Source: Odiellus spinosus (taxonomy: Eukaryota; Arthropoda; Arachnida; Opiliones; Phalangiidae). From it: 64,000 nt of DNA. The notes beneath the pieces are model-generated. The model ran no database searches, was not told where the DNA came from, and saw nothing but the letters and a program-made list of their open reading frames with translations. This document shows positions 33,314 to 40,379 of this stretch, in pieces. Both the position numbers and the translations under genes were made by a program. The DNA is taken from NCBI GenBank assembly GCA_963920705.1, contig OY987239.1:3788576-3852575 (forward strand). The letters run 5' to 3'. Numbering within the stretch: the first letter of the stretch is position 1; every line of letters starts with the position of its first letter.

Positions 33314-33385
33314 TGGAGATACAGGGGTTCGAACCCGGGACTTCCCGCATGCGAAGCGGGCGCTCTTACACTGAGCAATACCCCC
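33314..33385 (-). tRNA. tRNA-Ala(CGC) unit 9
   Basis: T-loop and anticodon arm normal; D-loop AGTGTAA lacks G19, and bases 8-9 are TT. First unit of the 1.9-kb duplicated block (partner at 35216). Confidence 0.6.
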
Positions 33386-33471
33386 ACGTCTCTTCGTTTC
33401 TGAGTTTTAATCCCGGATATGTTCTGCTCAAAACGAATAGTCTACGATCCTCAAAAGTTAAGCTTTAAATC

Positions 33472-33543
33472 TGGAGATACCGGGGTTCGAACCCGGGGCT
33501 TCCCGCATGCGAAGCGGGCGCTCTTACACTGAGCTATACACCC
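33472..33543 (-). tRNA. tRNA-Ala(CGC) unit 10
   Basis: All stems pair well, with a perfect T arm and anticodon arm; the D-loop lacks G19. Identical partner at 35374. Confidence 0.65.
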
Positions 33544-33629
33544 ACATCACTGCGTTTCTGAGCTTTAATCCCGGATATGTTCCTCTCAAAACAAATAGTC
33601 TTCGATCCTCAAAAGTGAAGCTTTTAATC

Positions 33630-33701
33630 TAGAGATACCGGGGTTCGAACCCGGGGCTTCACGCATGCGAAGCGGGCGTTCTCCCACTGAGCTATACCCC
33701 C
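33630..33701 (-). tRNA. tRNA-Ala(CGC) unit 11
   Basis: Acceptor and T arm intact; D stem and anticodon stem have single mismatches (GTTCTCCC and CACGC on the plus strand); G18G19 kept. Confidence 0.65.
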
Positions 33702-33787
33702 ACGTGACTACATTTCTGAGCTTTAATCCCGGATATGATATTCTCAAAACGAATAGTTTTCGATCCTCAAAAGTTAAACTTTTTGTC

Positions 33788-33859
33788 TTTAGATACCGGG
33801 GTTCTGACCCGGGGCATCCCGCATGCGAAGCGGGCGCTCTACGACTGAGCTATACCCTC
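33788..33859 (-). tRNA. tRNA-Ala(CGC) unit 12
   Basis: Anticodon arm perfect; T loop altered (plus-strand GTTCTGA), D-loop G18 changed to C, and the acceptor end is TTAGATA, repaired to GGAGATA in its duplicate at 35690. Confidence 0.5.
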
Positions 33860-33944
33860 ACGTCCATTCGTTTCTGAGTTTTAATCCAGGATATGTTCTT
33901 CTCAAAACGAAATGTCTTCGATCCTCAAAAATAAGCTTTTTATC

Positions 33945-34016
33945 TGGAGATACCGGTGCTCGAACCCGGGGCTTTCCGCATGCAAAGCGGGCGCTCTACC
34001 ACTGAGCTTTACCCCG
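33945..34016 (-). tRNA. tRNA-Ala(TGC) unit 13
   Basis: D-loop normal; one mismatch at the base of the anticodon stem and a C1-C72 mismatch in the acceptor. Confidence 0.6.
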
Positions 34017-34103
34017 CACATCATTTCGGTTCTGAGCTTTAATCCCGGATATGTTCTTCTCAAAACGAACAGTCTTCGAACCTCAAAAGTTAAGCTCTTA
34101 ATC

Positions 34104-34175
34104 AGAAGTTACCGGGGTTCGAACCCGGGGCTTCCCGCATGCGATGCGGGCGCTCTAACACTGAGCTTTATCCCC
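34104..34175 (-). tRNA. tRNA-Ala(CGC) unit 14
   Basis: Anticodon loop ATCGCAT, T arm perfect; acceptor 3' strand GAAGTTA mispairs and D-loop lacks G19. Confidence 0.5.
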
Positions 34176-34235
34176 CACGTCACTACATTTCTGAGCTTTA
34201 ATAGTCTTCGATCCTCAAAGCTTAGGCTTTTAATC

Positions 34236-34296
34236 TAGAGATACCTGGTTCGAACGCGGTGCTTCCCGCATGCGAAACGGGCGCTCTAACACTGAG
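34236..34296 (-). pseudogene. tRNA-Ala(CGC) unit 15, split by a transposon
   Basis: The 3' two-thirds of a tRNA ends at CACTGAG in the D-loop, where the element at 34297-34636 begins. The 5' end of the tRNA continues at 34637 with CACTGATCAATACC. Confidence 0.85.
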
Positions 34297-34636
34297 CAAG
34301 AATAGACTTAACACAAGAATATGAAAGAGCTATCCCTTTGTCCGTGCGCTAGTCTCAAGCGGAGGGAGCCTACGGAGGTCTTACGCCGCGCCTCATGTCA
34401 CGTGCACAGGAAGCGATTGGCGGTTTTCTACGATAAGTGCGGGAGGAGGATATCAGGCTGCTGGGATAGGCGCTGCCGGCAGAGCTAGCTCTCTGTCGCG
34501 GACCTCGATAGCTAGTGATAGGGTGAAAATAAAAACGAGTTTAACGTCAAATCTAGTAAGCTCCTCCCGTTCGAAACTAGCGTTATACCAGAGGTATAGC
34601 GTACGGTTCGATATTCTAGTGTTGAATCTATTCTTG
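34297..34636. mobile_element. Small TIR element inside a tRNA-Ala gene (copy a)
   Basis: 340 bp with inverted ends CAAGAATAGACTTAACAC and GTGTTGAATCTATTCTTG. It is flanked by CACTGAG (34290-34296) and CACTGAT (34637-34643), a 7-bp target duplication (or 8 bp if the shared C is counted). No reading frame; non-autonomous. GC-richer than its surroundings. An 8-bp duplication would suit the hAT superfamily, but the termini do not settle this. Confidence 0.8.
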
Positions 34637-34737
34637 CACTGATCAATACCTCACGTCCCTTCGTTTCTGAGTTTTAATCCCGGATGTGTTCTTCTCAAAA
34701 CGTATACTCTTCGATCCTCAAAAATTAAGCTTTAATC

Positions 34738-34809
34738 TGGATAAACCGGGGTTCGATCCCGCGGCTTCCCGCATGCAAAGCGGGCACTCTGCCACTGAGC
34801 CATAAACCC
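34738..34809 (-). tRNA. tRNA-Ala(TGC) unit 16
   Basis: Anticodon arm and D-loop good; the acceptor (GGATAAA on the plus strand) pairs at only four or five positions. Probably non-functional. Confidence 0.45.
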
Positions 34810-34896
34810 CACTTTCCTTCGTTTCGGAGTTTTAATCCCGGATATGTTCTGCTCAAAACGAATAGTCTTCGATCCTCAAAAGTTAAGCTCTTAATC

Positions 34897-34968
34897 TGGA
34901 GATACCGGGGTTCGAACCCTGGGCTTCCCGCATGCGAAGAGGGCGCTCTACCACTGAGTTATACCCAC
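34897..34968 (-). tRNA. tRNA-Ala(CGC) unit 17
   Basis: Acceptor intact and G18G19 present; single mismatches in the anticodon stem (GAGGG) and T stem (CCCTG). Confidence 0.6.
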
Positions 34969-35055
34969 AACATCCCTTCGTTTCTGAGCTTTAATCCCGT
35001 ATATGTTCTTCTCAAAACCAATAGTCTTCGATCCTCAAAATTGAAGCTTTTAATC

Positions 35056-35127
35056 TGGAGACACCGGGGTTCAAACCCACGGCTTCCCGCATGCAAAGAG
35101 AGCGCTCTACCACTGAGCTTTGCTGCG
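35056..35127 (-). tRNA. tRNA-Ala(TGC) unit 18
   Basis: Several lesions: acceptor 5' strand CGCAGCA, anticodon stem GAGAG, T stem CCCAC. Probably a pseudogene. Confidence 0.4.
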
Positions 35128-35215
35128 CACGTCCCTTCGTTTCTGAGCTTTAATCCCGGATACGTTCTGCTCAAAACGAATAGACTTCGATCCTAAAAAA
35201 ATTAAGCGTTTAATC

Positions 35216-35287
35216 TGGAGATACAGGGGTTCGAACCCGGGACTTCCCGCATGCGAAGCGGGCGCTCTTACACTGAGCAATACCCCC
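35216..35287 (-). tRNA. tRNA-Ala(CGC) unit 19 (duplicate of unit 9)
   Basis: Matches the 33314 copy, offset 1902 bp, with the same D-loop lesion. Confidence 0.6.
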
Positions 35288-35373
35288 ACGTCTCTTCGTT
35301 TCTGAGTTTTAATCCCGGATATGTTCTGCTCAAAACGAATAGTCTACGATCCTCAAAAGTTAAGCTTTAAATC

Positions 35374-35445
35374 TGGAGATACCGGGGTTCGAACCCGGGG
35401 CTTCCCGCATGCGAAGCGGGCGCTCTTACACTGAGCTATACACCC
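35374..35445 (-). tRNA. tRNA-Ala(CGC) unit 20 (duplicate of unit 10)
   Basis: Identical to the 33472 copy; well-paired stems, G19 lost. Confidence 0.65.
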
Positions 35446-35531
35446 ACATCACTGCGTTTCTGAGCTTTAATCCCGGATATGTTCCTCTCAAAACAAATAG
35501 TCTTCGATCCTCAAAAGTGAAGCTTTTAATC

Positions 35532-35603
35532 TAGAGATACCGGGGTTCGAACCCGGGGCTTCACGCATGCGAAGCGGGCGTTCTCCCACTGAGCTATACC
35601 CCC
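35532..35603 (-). tRNA. tRNA-Ala(CGC) unit 21 (duplicate of unit 11)
   Basis: Identical to the 33630 copy, including the D- and anticodon-stem mismatches. Confidence 0.65.
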
Positions 35604-35689
35604 ACGTGACTACATTTCTGAGCTTTAATCCCGGATATGATATTCTCAAAACGAATAGTTTTCGATCCTCAAAAGTTAAACTTTTTGTC

Positions 35690-35761
35690 TGGAGATACCG
35701 GGGTTCTGACCCGGGGCATCCCGAATGCGAAGCGGGCGCTCTACGACTGAGCTATACCCTC
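35690..35761 (-). tRNA. tRNA-Ala(CGC) unit 22 (duplicate of unit 12)
   Basis: Differs from its partner by an intact acceptor GGAGATA and by an anticodon-stem change (CCCGAATGCG on the plus strand). The T loop is still altered. Confidence 0.5.
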
Positions 35762-35846
35762 ACGTCCCTTCGTTTCTGAGTTTTAATCCAGGATATGTTC
35801 TTCTCAAAACGAAATGTCTTCGATCCTCAAAAATAAGCTTTTTATC

Positions 35847-35918
35847 TGGAGATACCGGTGCTCGAACCCGGGGCTTTCCGCATGCAACGCGGGCGCTCTA
35901 CCACTGAGCTTTACCCCG
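35847..35918 (-). tRNA. tRNA-Ala(TGC) unit 23 (duplicate of unit 13)
   Basis: One change against its partner: loop position 32 (ATGCAAC on the plus strand). Confidence 0.55.
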
Positions 35919-36005
35919 CACATCATTTCGGTTCTGAGCTTTAATCCCGGATATGTTCTTCTCAAAACGAACAGTCTTCGAACCTCAAAAGTTAAGCTCT
36001 TAATC

Positions 36006-36077
36006 AGAAGTTACCGTGGTTCGAACCCGGGGCTTCCCGCATGCGATGCGGGCGCTCTAACACTGAGCTTTATCCCC
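36006..36077 (-). tRNA. tRNA-Ala(CGC) unit 24 (duplicate of unit 14)
   Basis: Shares the acceptor lesion of its partner; one T-stem change (CCGTGG). Confidence 0.5.
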
Positions 36078-36137
36078 CACGTCACTACATTTCTGAGCTT
36101 TAATAGTCTTCGATCCTCAAAGCTTAGGCTTTTAATC

Positions 36138-36198
36138 TAGAGATACCTGGTTCGAACGCGGTGCTTCCCGCATGCGAAACGGGCGCTCTAACACTGAG
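36138..36198 (-). pseudogene. tRNA-Ala(CGC) unit 25, split by a transposon (duplicate of unit 15)
   Basis: The same split tRNA; the 5' remainder begins at 36558 with CACTGAGCAATACC, here with the target duplication unmutated. Confidence 0.85.
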
Positions 36199-36557
36199 CA
36201 AGAATAGACTTAACACAAGAATATGAAAGAGCTATCCCTTTGTCCGTGCGCTAGTCTCAAGCGGAGGGAGCCTACGGAGGTCTTACGCCGCGCCTCATGT
36301 CACGTGCACAGGAAGCGATTGGCGGTTTTCTACGATAAGTGCGGGAGGAGGATATCAGGCTGCTGGGATAGGCGCTGCCGGCAGAGCTAGCTCTCTGTCG
36401 CGGACCTCGATAGCTAGTGATAGGGTGAAAATAAAAACGAGTTTAACGTCAAATCTAGTAAGCTCCTCCCGTTCGAAACTAGCGTTATACCAGAGTTATA
36501 GCGTTATACCAGAGGTATAGCGTACGGTTCGATATTCTAGTGTTGAATCTATTCTTG
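36199..36557. mobile_element. Small TIR element inside a tRNA-Ala gene (copy b)
   Basis: A 359-bp version of the element at 34297, nearly identical except for a 19-bp tandem gain (AGTTATAGCGTTATACCAG region, about 36494). It was copied together with the surrounding tRNAs rather than by a second transposition, since the target site and breakpoints are identical. Confidence 0.85.
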
Positions 36558-36658
36558 CACTGAGCAATACCTCACGTCCCTTCGTTTCTGAGTTTTAATC
36601 CCAGATATGTTCTTCTCAAAACGTATACTCTTCGATCCTCAAAAATTAAGCTTTAATC

Positions 36659-36730
36659 TGGATAAACCGGGGTTCGATCCCGCGGCTTCCCGCATGCAAA
36701 GCGGGCGCTCTGCCACTGAGCCATAAACCC
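36659..36730 (-). tRNA. tRNA-Ala(TGC) unit 26 (duplicate of unit 16)
   Basis: Offset 1921 bp from its partner; the same weak acceptor. Confidence 0.45.
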
Positions 36731-36817
36731 CACATTCCTTCGTTTCGGAGTTTTAATCCCGGATATGTTCTGCTCAAAACGAATAGTCTTCGATCCTCAA
36801 AAGTTAAGCTCTTAATC

Positions 36818-36889
36818 TGGAGATACCGGGGTTCGAACCCTGGGCTTCCCGCATGCGAAGAGGGCGCTCTACCACTGAGTTATACCCAC
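36818..36889 (-). tRNA. tRNA-Ala(CGC) unit 27 (duplicate of unit 17)
   Basis: Same single mismatches in the anticodon and T stems as the 34897 copy. Confidence 0.6.
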
Positions 36890-36976
36890 AACATCCCTTC
36901 GTTTCTGAGCTTTAATCCCGTATATGTTCTTCTCAAAACCAATAGTCTTCGATCCTCAAAATTGAAGCTTTTAATC

Positions 36977-37048
36977 TGGAGACACCGGGGTTCAAACCCA
37001 CGGCTTCCCGCATGCAAAGAGAGCGCTCTACCACTGAGCTTTGCTCCG
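36977..37048 (-). tRNA. tRNA-Ala(TGC) unit 28 (duplicate of unit 18)
   Basis: Multiply damaged like its partner; last unit of the duplicated block. Confidence 0.4.
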
Positions 37049-37135
37049 CACGTCCCTTCGTTTCTGAGCTTTAATCCCGGAGACGTTCTGCTCAAAACGA
37101 ATAGTCTTTGATCCTCAAAAGTTTAACTTTTAACC

Positions 37136-37207
37136 TGGATATACCAGGGTTCAAACACGGGGCTTCCCGCACGCGAAGCGGGCGCTCTACCACTGAGCTA
37201 TACCCCA
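37136..37207 (-). tRNA. tRNA-Ala(CGC) unit 29
   Basis: Anticodon loop TTCGCGT (position 37 is G); acceptor TATATCC; T loop TTTGAAC. D arm normal. Confidence 0.55.
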
Positions 37208-37292
37208 CGTCCCTTTGTTTCTGAATTTTAATCCCGGATATGTTCTTCTCAAAACGTATAGTCTTTGATCCTCAAATATTAAGCTTTTAATC

Positions 37293-37364
37293 TGGAGATA
37301 CCGGGGTTCGAACCCGGGGCTTCCCTCATGCGAAGCGGGCGCTCTACCACTGATCTATATCCCT
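37293..37364 (-). tRNA. tRNA-Ala(CGC) unit 30
   Basis: T arm perfect, D-loop normal; one mismatch in the anticodon stem (CCCTC) and one in the D stem (GATC). Confidence 0.6.
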
Positions 37365-37451
37365 CACATCCCTTCGTTTCTGAGCTTTTATCCCGGGTAT
37401 GTTCCTCTCAAAACAAATAGTCTTCGATCCTCAAAAGAGAAGCTTTTAATC

Positions 37452-37523
37452 TGGAGACACCAGGGTTCGAACCCGGGGCTTCCCGCATGCGAAACGTCCG
37501 CTCTTCCACTGAGCTATACCCCA
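37452..37523 (-). tRNA. tRNA-Ala(CGC) unit 31
   Basis: T arm good; the anticodon stem 5' strand is changed (ACGTC on the plus strand), breaking two or three pairs. Confidence 0.45.
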
Positions 37524-37608
37524 CGTCCCTTTGTTTCTGAGTTTTAATCCTGGATATGTTCTTCTCAAAACGTATAGTCTTCGATCCTCAAAAATTAAGC
37601 TTTAAGTC

Positions 37609-37680
37609 AGGAGATACCTGGGTTCGAACCCGGGGCTTCCCGCATGCAAAGCGGGCGCTGTACCACTGAGCTATACCCCA
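37609..37680 (-). tRNA. tRNA-Ala(TGC) unit 32
   Basis: Anticodon arm and T loop intact; one D-stem mismatch (GCTG) and discriminator T. Confidence 0.65.
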
Positions 37681-37765
37681 CATCCGTCCGTATTTGAGCT
37701 TTAATCCCGGATATGTTCTGCTCAAAACGAATAGTCTTCGATCCTCAAAAATTATGCGTTTAATC

Positions 37766-37837
37766 TGGAGATACCGGGGTTCGAACCAGGGGCTTCCCTC
37801 ATGCGAAGCGGGCGCTCTAACACTGAACTATACCCCA
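37766..37837 (-). tRNA. tRNA-Ala(CGC) unit 33
   Basis: Acceptor intact; D-loop lacks G19, D stem and anticodon stem each have one mismatch, T stem two. Confidence 0.5.
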
Positions 37838-37922
37838 CGTCCGTTTGTTTCTGAGCTTTAATCCCGGATATTTTCCTCTCGAAACATATAGTCTTCGATC
37901 CTCAAAAGTGAAGCTCTTAATC

Positions 37923-37994
37923 TGGAGACATCAGGGTTCGAACCCGGGGCTTCCCGCATGCGAAGCGGGCGCTCTACCACTGAGCTATACCCCA
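37923..37994 (-). tRNA. tRNA-Ala(CGC) unit 34, near intact
   Basis: D arm with G18G19, perfect anticodon arm, normal T loop. Only small changes in the acceptor (GGAGACA) and the first T-stem pairs. One of the best candidates for a working gene. Confidence 0.75.
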
Positions 37995-38081
37995 CAGATC
38001 CCCTCGTTTCTGAACTTTAATCCCGGATATGTTCTTCTCAAAACGTACAGTCTTCGATCCTCAAAAATTAAGCTTTAAATA

Positions 38082-38153
38082 TGGAGATACCGGGGTTCGA
38101 ACCCGGGGTATCCCGCATGCAAAGCTGGCGCTCTACCACTGAGCTATACACCC
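38082..38153 (-). tRNA. tRNA-Ala(TGC) unit 35
   Basis: T arm, D arm and acceptor intact; one anticodon-stem mismatch (GCTGG). Confidence 0.7.
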
Positions 38154-38239
38154 ACTTCCCTTCGTTTCTGAGCTTTAATCCCGGATATGTTGCTCTCAAA
38201 ACAAATAGTCTTCGATCCTCAAAAGTGAAGCTTTTAATC

Positions 38240-38311
38240 TGGAGACACCGGGGTTCGAACCCGGTGCTTCACGCATGCGAAGAGGGCGCTCTCCCACTGA
38301 GCTATACCCCA
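38240..38311 (-). tRNA. tRNA-Ala(CGC) unit 36
   Basis: D-loop with GG and a normal T loop; two anticodon-stem mismatches (CACGC/GAGGG). Confidence 0.55.
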
Positions 38312-38396
38312 CATCCGTTCGTCCCTGAGCTTTAATCCCGGATATGTTCTGTTCAAAACGAATAGTCTTCGATCCTCAAAAATTAAGCGTATAAAC

Positions 38397-38468
38397 TGGA
38401 GATACCGGGATTTGAACCCGCGGCTTCCCTCATGAGAGGAAGGCGCTCTAGCACTAAGCTATACCACA
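38397..38468 (-). tRNA. tRNA-like unit 37 with CTC anticodon on an Ala body
   Basis: The anticodon at 38434-38436 reads CTC (decodes GAG, Glu) instead of CGC. The anticodon stem is fully paired thanks to a compensated base pair (38430 with 38440). Position 3 of the acceptor is T, so the G3-U70 alanine identity pair is gone, and the T stem has a mismatch. Either a decayed copy or an anticodon-shifted tRNA. Confidence 0.5.
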
Positions 38469-38552
38469 CGTCCCTTAGTTTGTGAATTTTAATCACGGAT
38501 ATGTTCTTCGCAAAACGAATAGTCTTCGATCCAAAATAGTTAGCTCTTAATC

Positions 38553-38624
38553 TGGAGATACCGGGGTTCGAACCCGGGTCTACCCGCATGCGAAGCGGGC
38601 GCTCTACCACTGAGCTATACCCAC
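38553..38624 (-). tRNA. tRNA-Ala(CGC) unit 38, near intact
   Basis: Acceptor 3' strand, T arm, anticodon arm and D arm all canonical with G18G19; only acceptor position 2 (T) deviates. Probably the most intact gene in the array. Confidence 0.8.
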
Positions 38625-38711
38625 CACATCCCTTCGTATCTGAGCTTTAATCCCGGATATGTTCTTCTCAAAACGAATTGTCTTCAATCCTCGAAATTGA
38701 AGCTTTTAATC

Positions 38712-38778
38712 TGGAGGTACCGGGGTTCGAACCCAGTATACATGCAAAGTGAGCGCTGTACCACTTAGCTATACCCCA
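38712..38778 (-). pseudogene. tRNA-Ala(TGC) unit 39, degraded
   Basis: About five bases are lost between the T arm and anticodon arm (CCCAGTATACATGC on the plus strand), and the D arm has TAGC. Confidence 0.65.
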
Positions 38779-38863
38779 CGTCACTACATTTCTGAGCTTT
38801 AATCCCGGATATGATATTCTCAAAACGAATAGTCTTCGATCCTCAAAAATTTAACTTTTAACC

Positions 38864-38935
38864 TGGAGATACCTAGGTTCAAATACGGGGCTTCCCGCAT
38901 GCGAAGTGGGCGCTCTACCACTGAGCTATACCCCA
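38864..38935 (-). tRNA. tRNA-Ala(CGC) unit 40
   Basis: D arm and acceptor good; T arm degraded (CCTAG/TACGG with loop TTTGAAC) and one anticodon-stem mismatch. Confidence 0.5.
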
Positions 38936-38981
38936 CGTCCCATCGTTTCTGAGTTTTAATTCAGAAATGAAGCTTTAAATC

Positions 38982-39011
38982 TGGAGATACCGGGGTTCGA
39001 ACCCGGGGCTT
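38982..39011 (-). pseudogene. tRNA-Ala unit 41, cut by the satellite junction
   Basis: Only the 3' acceptor and a perfect T arm remain. At GCTT (39008-39011), a tetranucleotide common to tRNA and satellite, the sequence switches to satellite. Confidence 0.85.
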
Positions 39012-39689
39012 AATTTTAACCAATTTTATATTTGTCACTTTTTGGCAATTTAGACAAAACCAAAGTCATTCGAAAGAGCAATTAATGGACAGTCTTAATT
39101 ATAAGAGTTTTCAAAAATTCGTTGAAAAACAAGAAAAATATGGCCAATTCAAGAAATCATACAATGTCAAAGTTCAGATTTTAAAAATTCGCTTTTTGAT
39201 ATTAGATGTTTTTTGAATTGGCCATATTTTCCATGCTTTTCAACGGATTTTCCAAAACTCTTTTTTTAGATAGACCAATATTTGCTCTTTCGAAAGGTGT
39301 TGATTTTGTCTAAATCGCTTAAAAATCAAATGTTTTGTGTCCATTTGAATCCAATAATCTTGGATTTTTAAGCGGATTTGCTTAATTTTAACCCATTTTA
39401 TATTTGTCACTTTTTGGCAATTTAGACAAAACCAAAGTTATTCGAAAGAGCAATTAATGGACAGTCTAAATAATAAGAGTTTTCAAAAATCCGTTGAAAA
39501 ACAAGAAAAATATGGCCAATTCAAGAAATCATACAATATCAAAATAGTCAAATTTCAGATTTTAAAAATTCGCTTTTTGATATTAGATGTTTTTTGAATT
39601 GGCCATATTTTACATGTTTTTCAACGGATTTTCCAAAACTCTTGTTTTTCAGATAGTCCAATATTTGCTCTGTCGATAGGTGTTGATTT

Positions 39690-40254
39690 GTTTTGGGTCC
39701 ACTTGATCGACTCCCAAATGATCGACAAGAGGTCCACTTGATCGACACCCAAATGATCGACTCACAATTGATCGACTCCCAAATGATCGACAAGAGGTCC
39801 ACTTGATCGACTCCCAAACGATCGACAAAGGGATCAAATGATTGATGCCTAATCCCAAATTACCGACAACAAAGGGTGCATTTGATCGTTTCCCAATTGG
39901 TCAACTTCGTAATAACGATTATAAATAGATTAACCAACCTAACCTAACCTAATCTAACCTAACCGACAAACGAGTACTCTGATCCCATTTTCACGGAATA
40001 ATTATTTATATACCATAATTTAACCTTTAATAGTTTCTTGCAAAAAAACTTTGACCTATACTCGTTACTCGCTAAAAAACTGGGCTGTCGATCAATATGA
40101 ATGGCTTGTCGATCAAATGGGAGTCGATCAAATGGGAGTCGATCAAATGGGAGTCGATCAAATGGGAGTCGATCAAATGGGAGTCGATCAAACGGTAGTC
40201 GATCAAACGGACTCCTTGTCGATCAATTGGAAGTCGAGCAAATGAACCTAAGCC
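39690..40254. mobile_element. Fold-back element FB2 in the satellite, with CCTAA core
   Basis: 565 bp inserted in a satellite monomer with an 8-bp target duplication GTTGATTT (39682-39689 and 40255-40262). Ends TTTTGGGTCCACTTG and CAAATGAACCTAAGCC are inverted. The left arm repeats GATCGACTCCCAAAT and the right arm repeats AGTCGATCAAATGGG (six 15-bp units at 40118-40200). The core has CCTAACCTAACCTAATC (39936-39964). The plus-strand frame of MGVDQ repeats is the 15-bp repeat translated. Same architecture as FB1 but unrelated arm sequence. Confidence 0.85.
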
Positions 40255-40379
40255 GTTGATTTTGTCTAAATCGCTTAAAAATCAAATGTTTTGTGTCCAT
40301 TTGAATCCAATAATCTTGGATTTTTAAGCGTTTTTGCATAATTTTAACCAATTTTACATTTGTCACGTTTTGGCAATTT

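Larger units (their letters stand above)
33240..37090. repeat. 1.9-kb tandem segmental duplication within the tRNA array
   Basis: About 33240-35140 is repeated at about 35142-37060. The offset is 1902 bp before the transposon and 1921 bp after it (a 19-bp gain). Each unit spans ten tRNA loci, one split by the TIR element. By eye the two units differ at only a few dozen positions. Confidence 0.9.
32073..39011 (-). repeat. Tandem tRNA-Ala gene array (about 41 units, 158-bp period)
   Basis: Each unit is a 72-nt minus-strand tRNA plus an 86-nt conserved spacer; start-to-start distances are 156-159 bp almost throughout. A typical tRNA has A-box TAGCTCAGTGG, anticodon arm CCCGC TTCGCAT GCGGG, B-box GGTTCGAACCC and acceptor ends GGGGGTA/TATCTCC, giving a G3-U70 wobble pair, the alanyl-tRNA synthetase identity element. 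Anticodons are CGC (majority), TGC (about 12) and one CTC. The spacer carries TTTT on the minus strand about 17-20 nt past the tRNA 3' end (Pol III terminator) and a conserved GTTTTGAG...ATCCGGGATTAAA upstream block. Many units carry lesions; a recurring subtype has D-loop AGTGTTA, losing the invariant G19. Units at 33630-33701 type, 37923 and 38553 are among the most intact. Confidence 0.9.

Noticed and set aside
32038..38610. Frames of 60-108 codons (for example ones with SNPGLPACEAGALPLSY) in the 32-39 kb region
   Set aside because: They are translations of the tRNA-Ala repeats and spacers on either strand; the shared peptide is the tRNA itself.
32073..39011. CRISPR-like array of regular repeats and spacers
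   Set aside because: The repeat is a complete tRNA with Pol III signals, the spacers are homologous to each other, and the DNA is eukaryotic.
39936..39964. True telomere at a chromosome end
   Set aside because: The CCTAA tract is under 30 bp, imperfect, internal to an element with target duplications, and satellite continues on both sides.
40051..40245. Repeat protein with MGVDQ units
   Set aside because: It is the 15-bp GATCAAATGGGAGTC arm of FB2 read in one frame.
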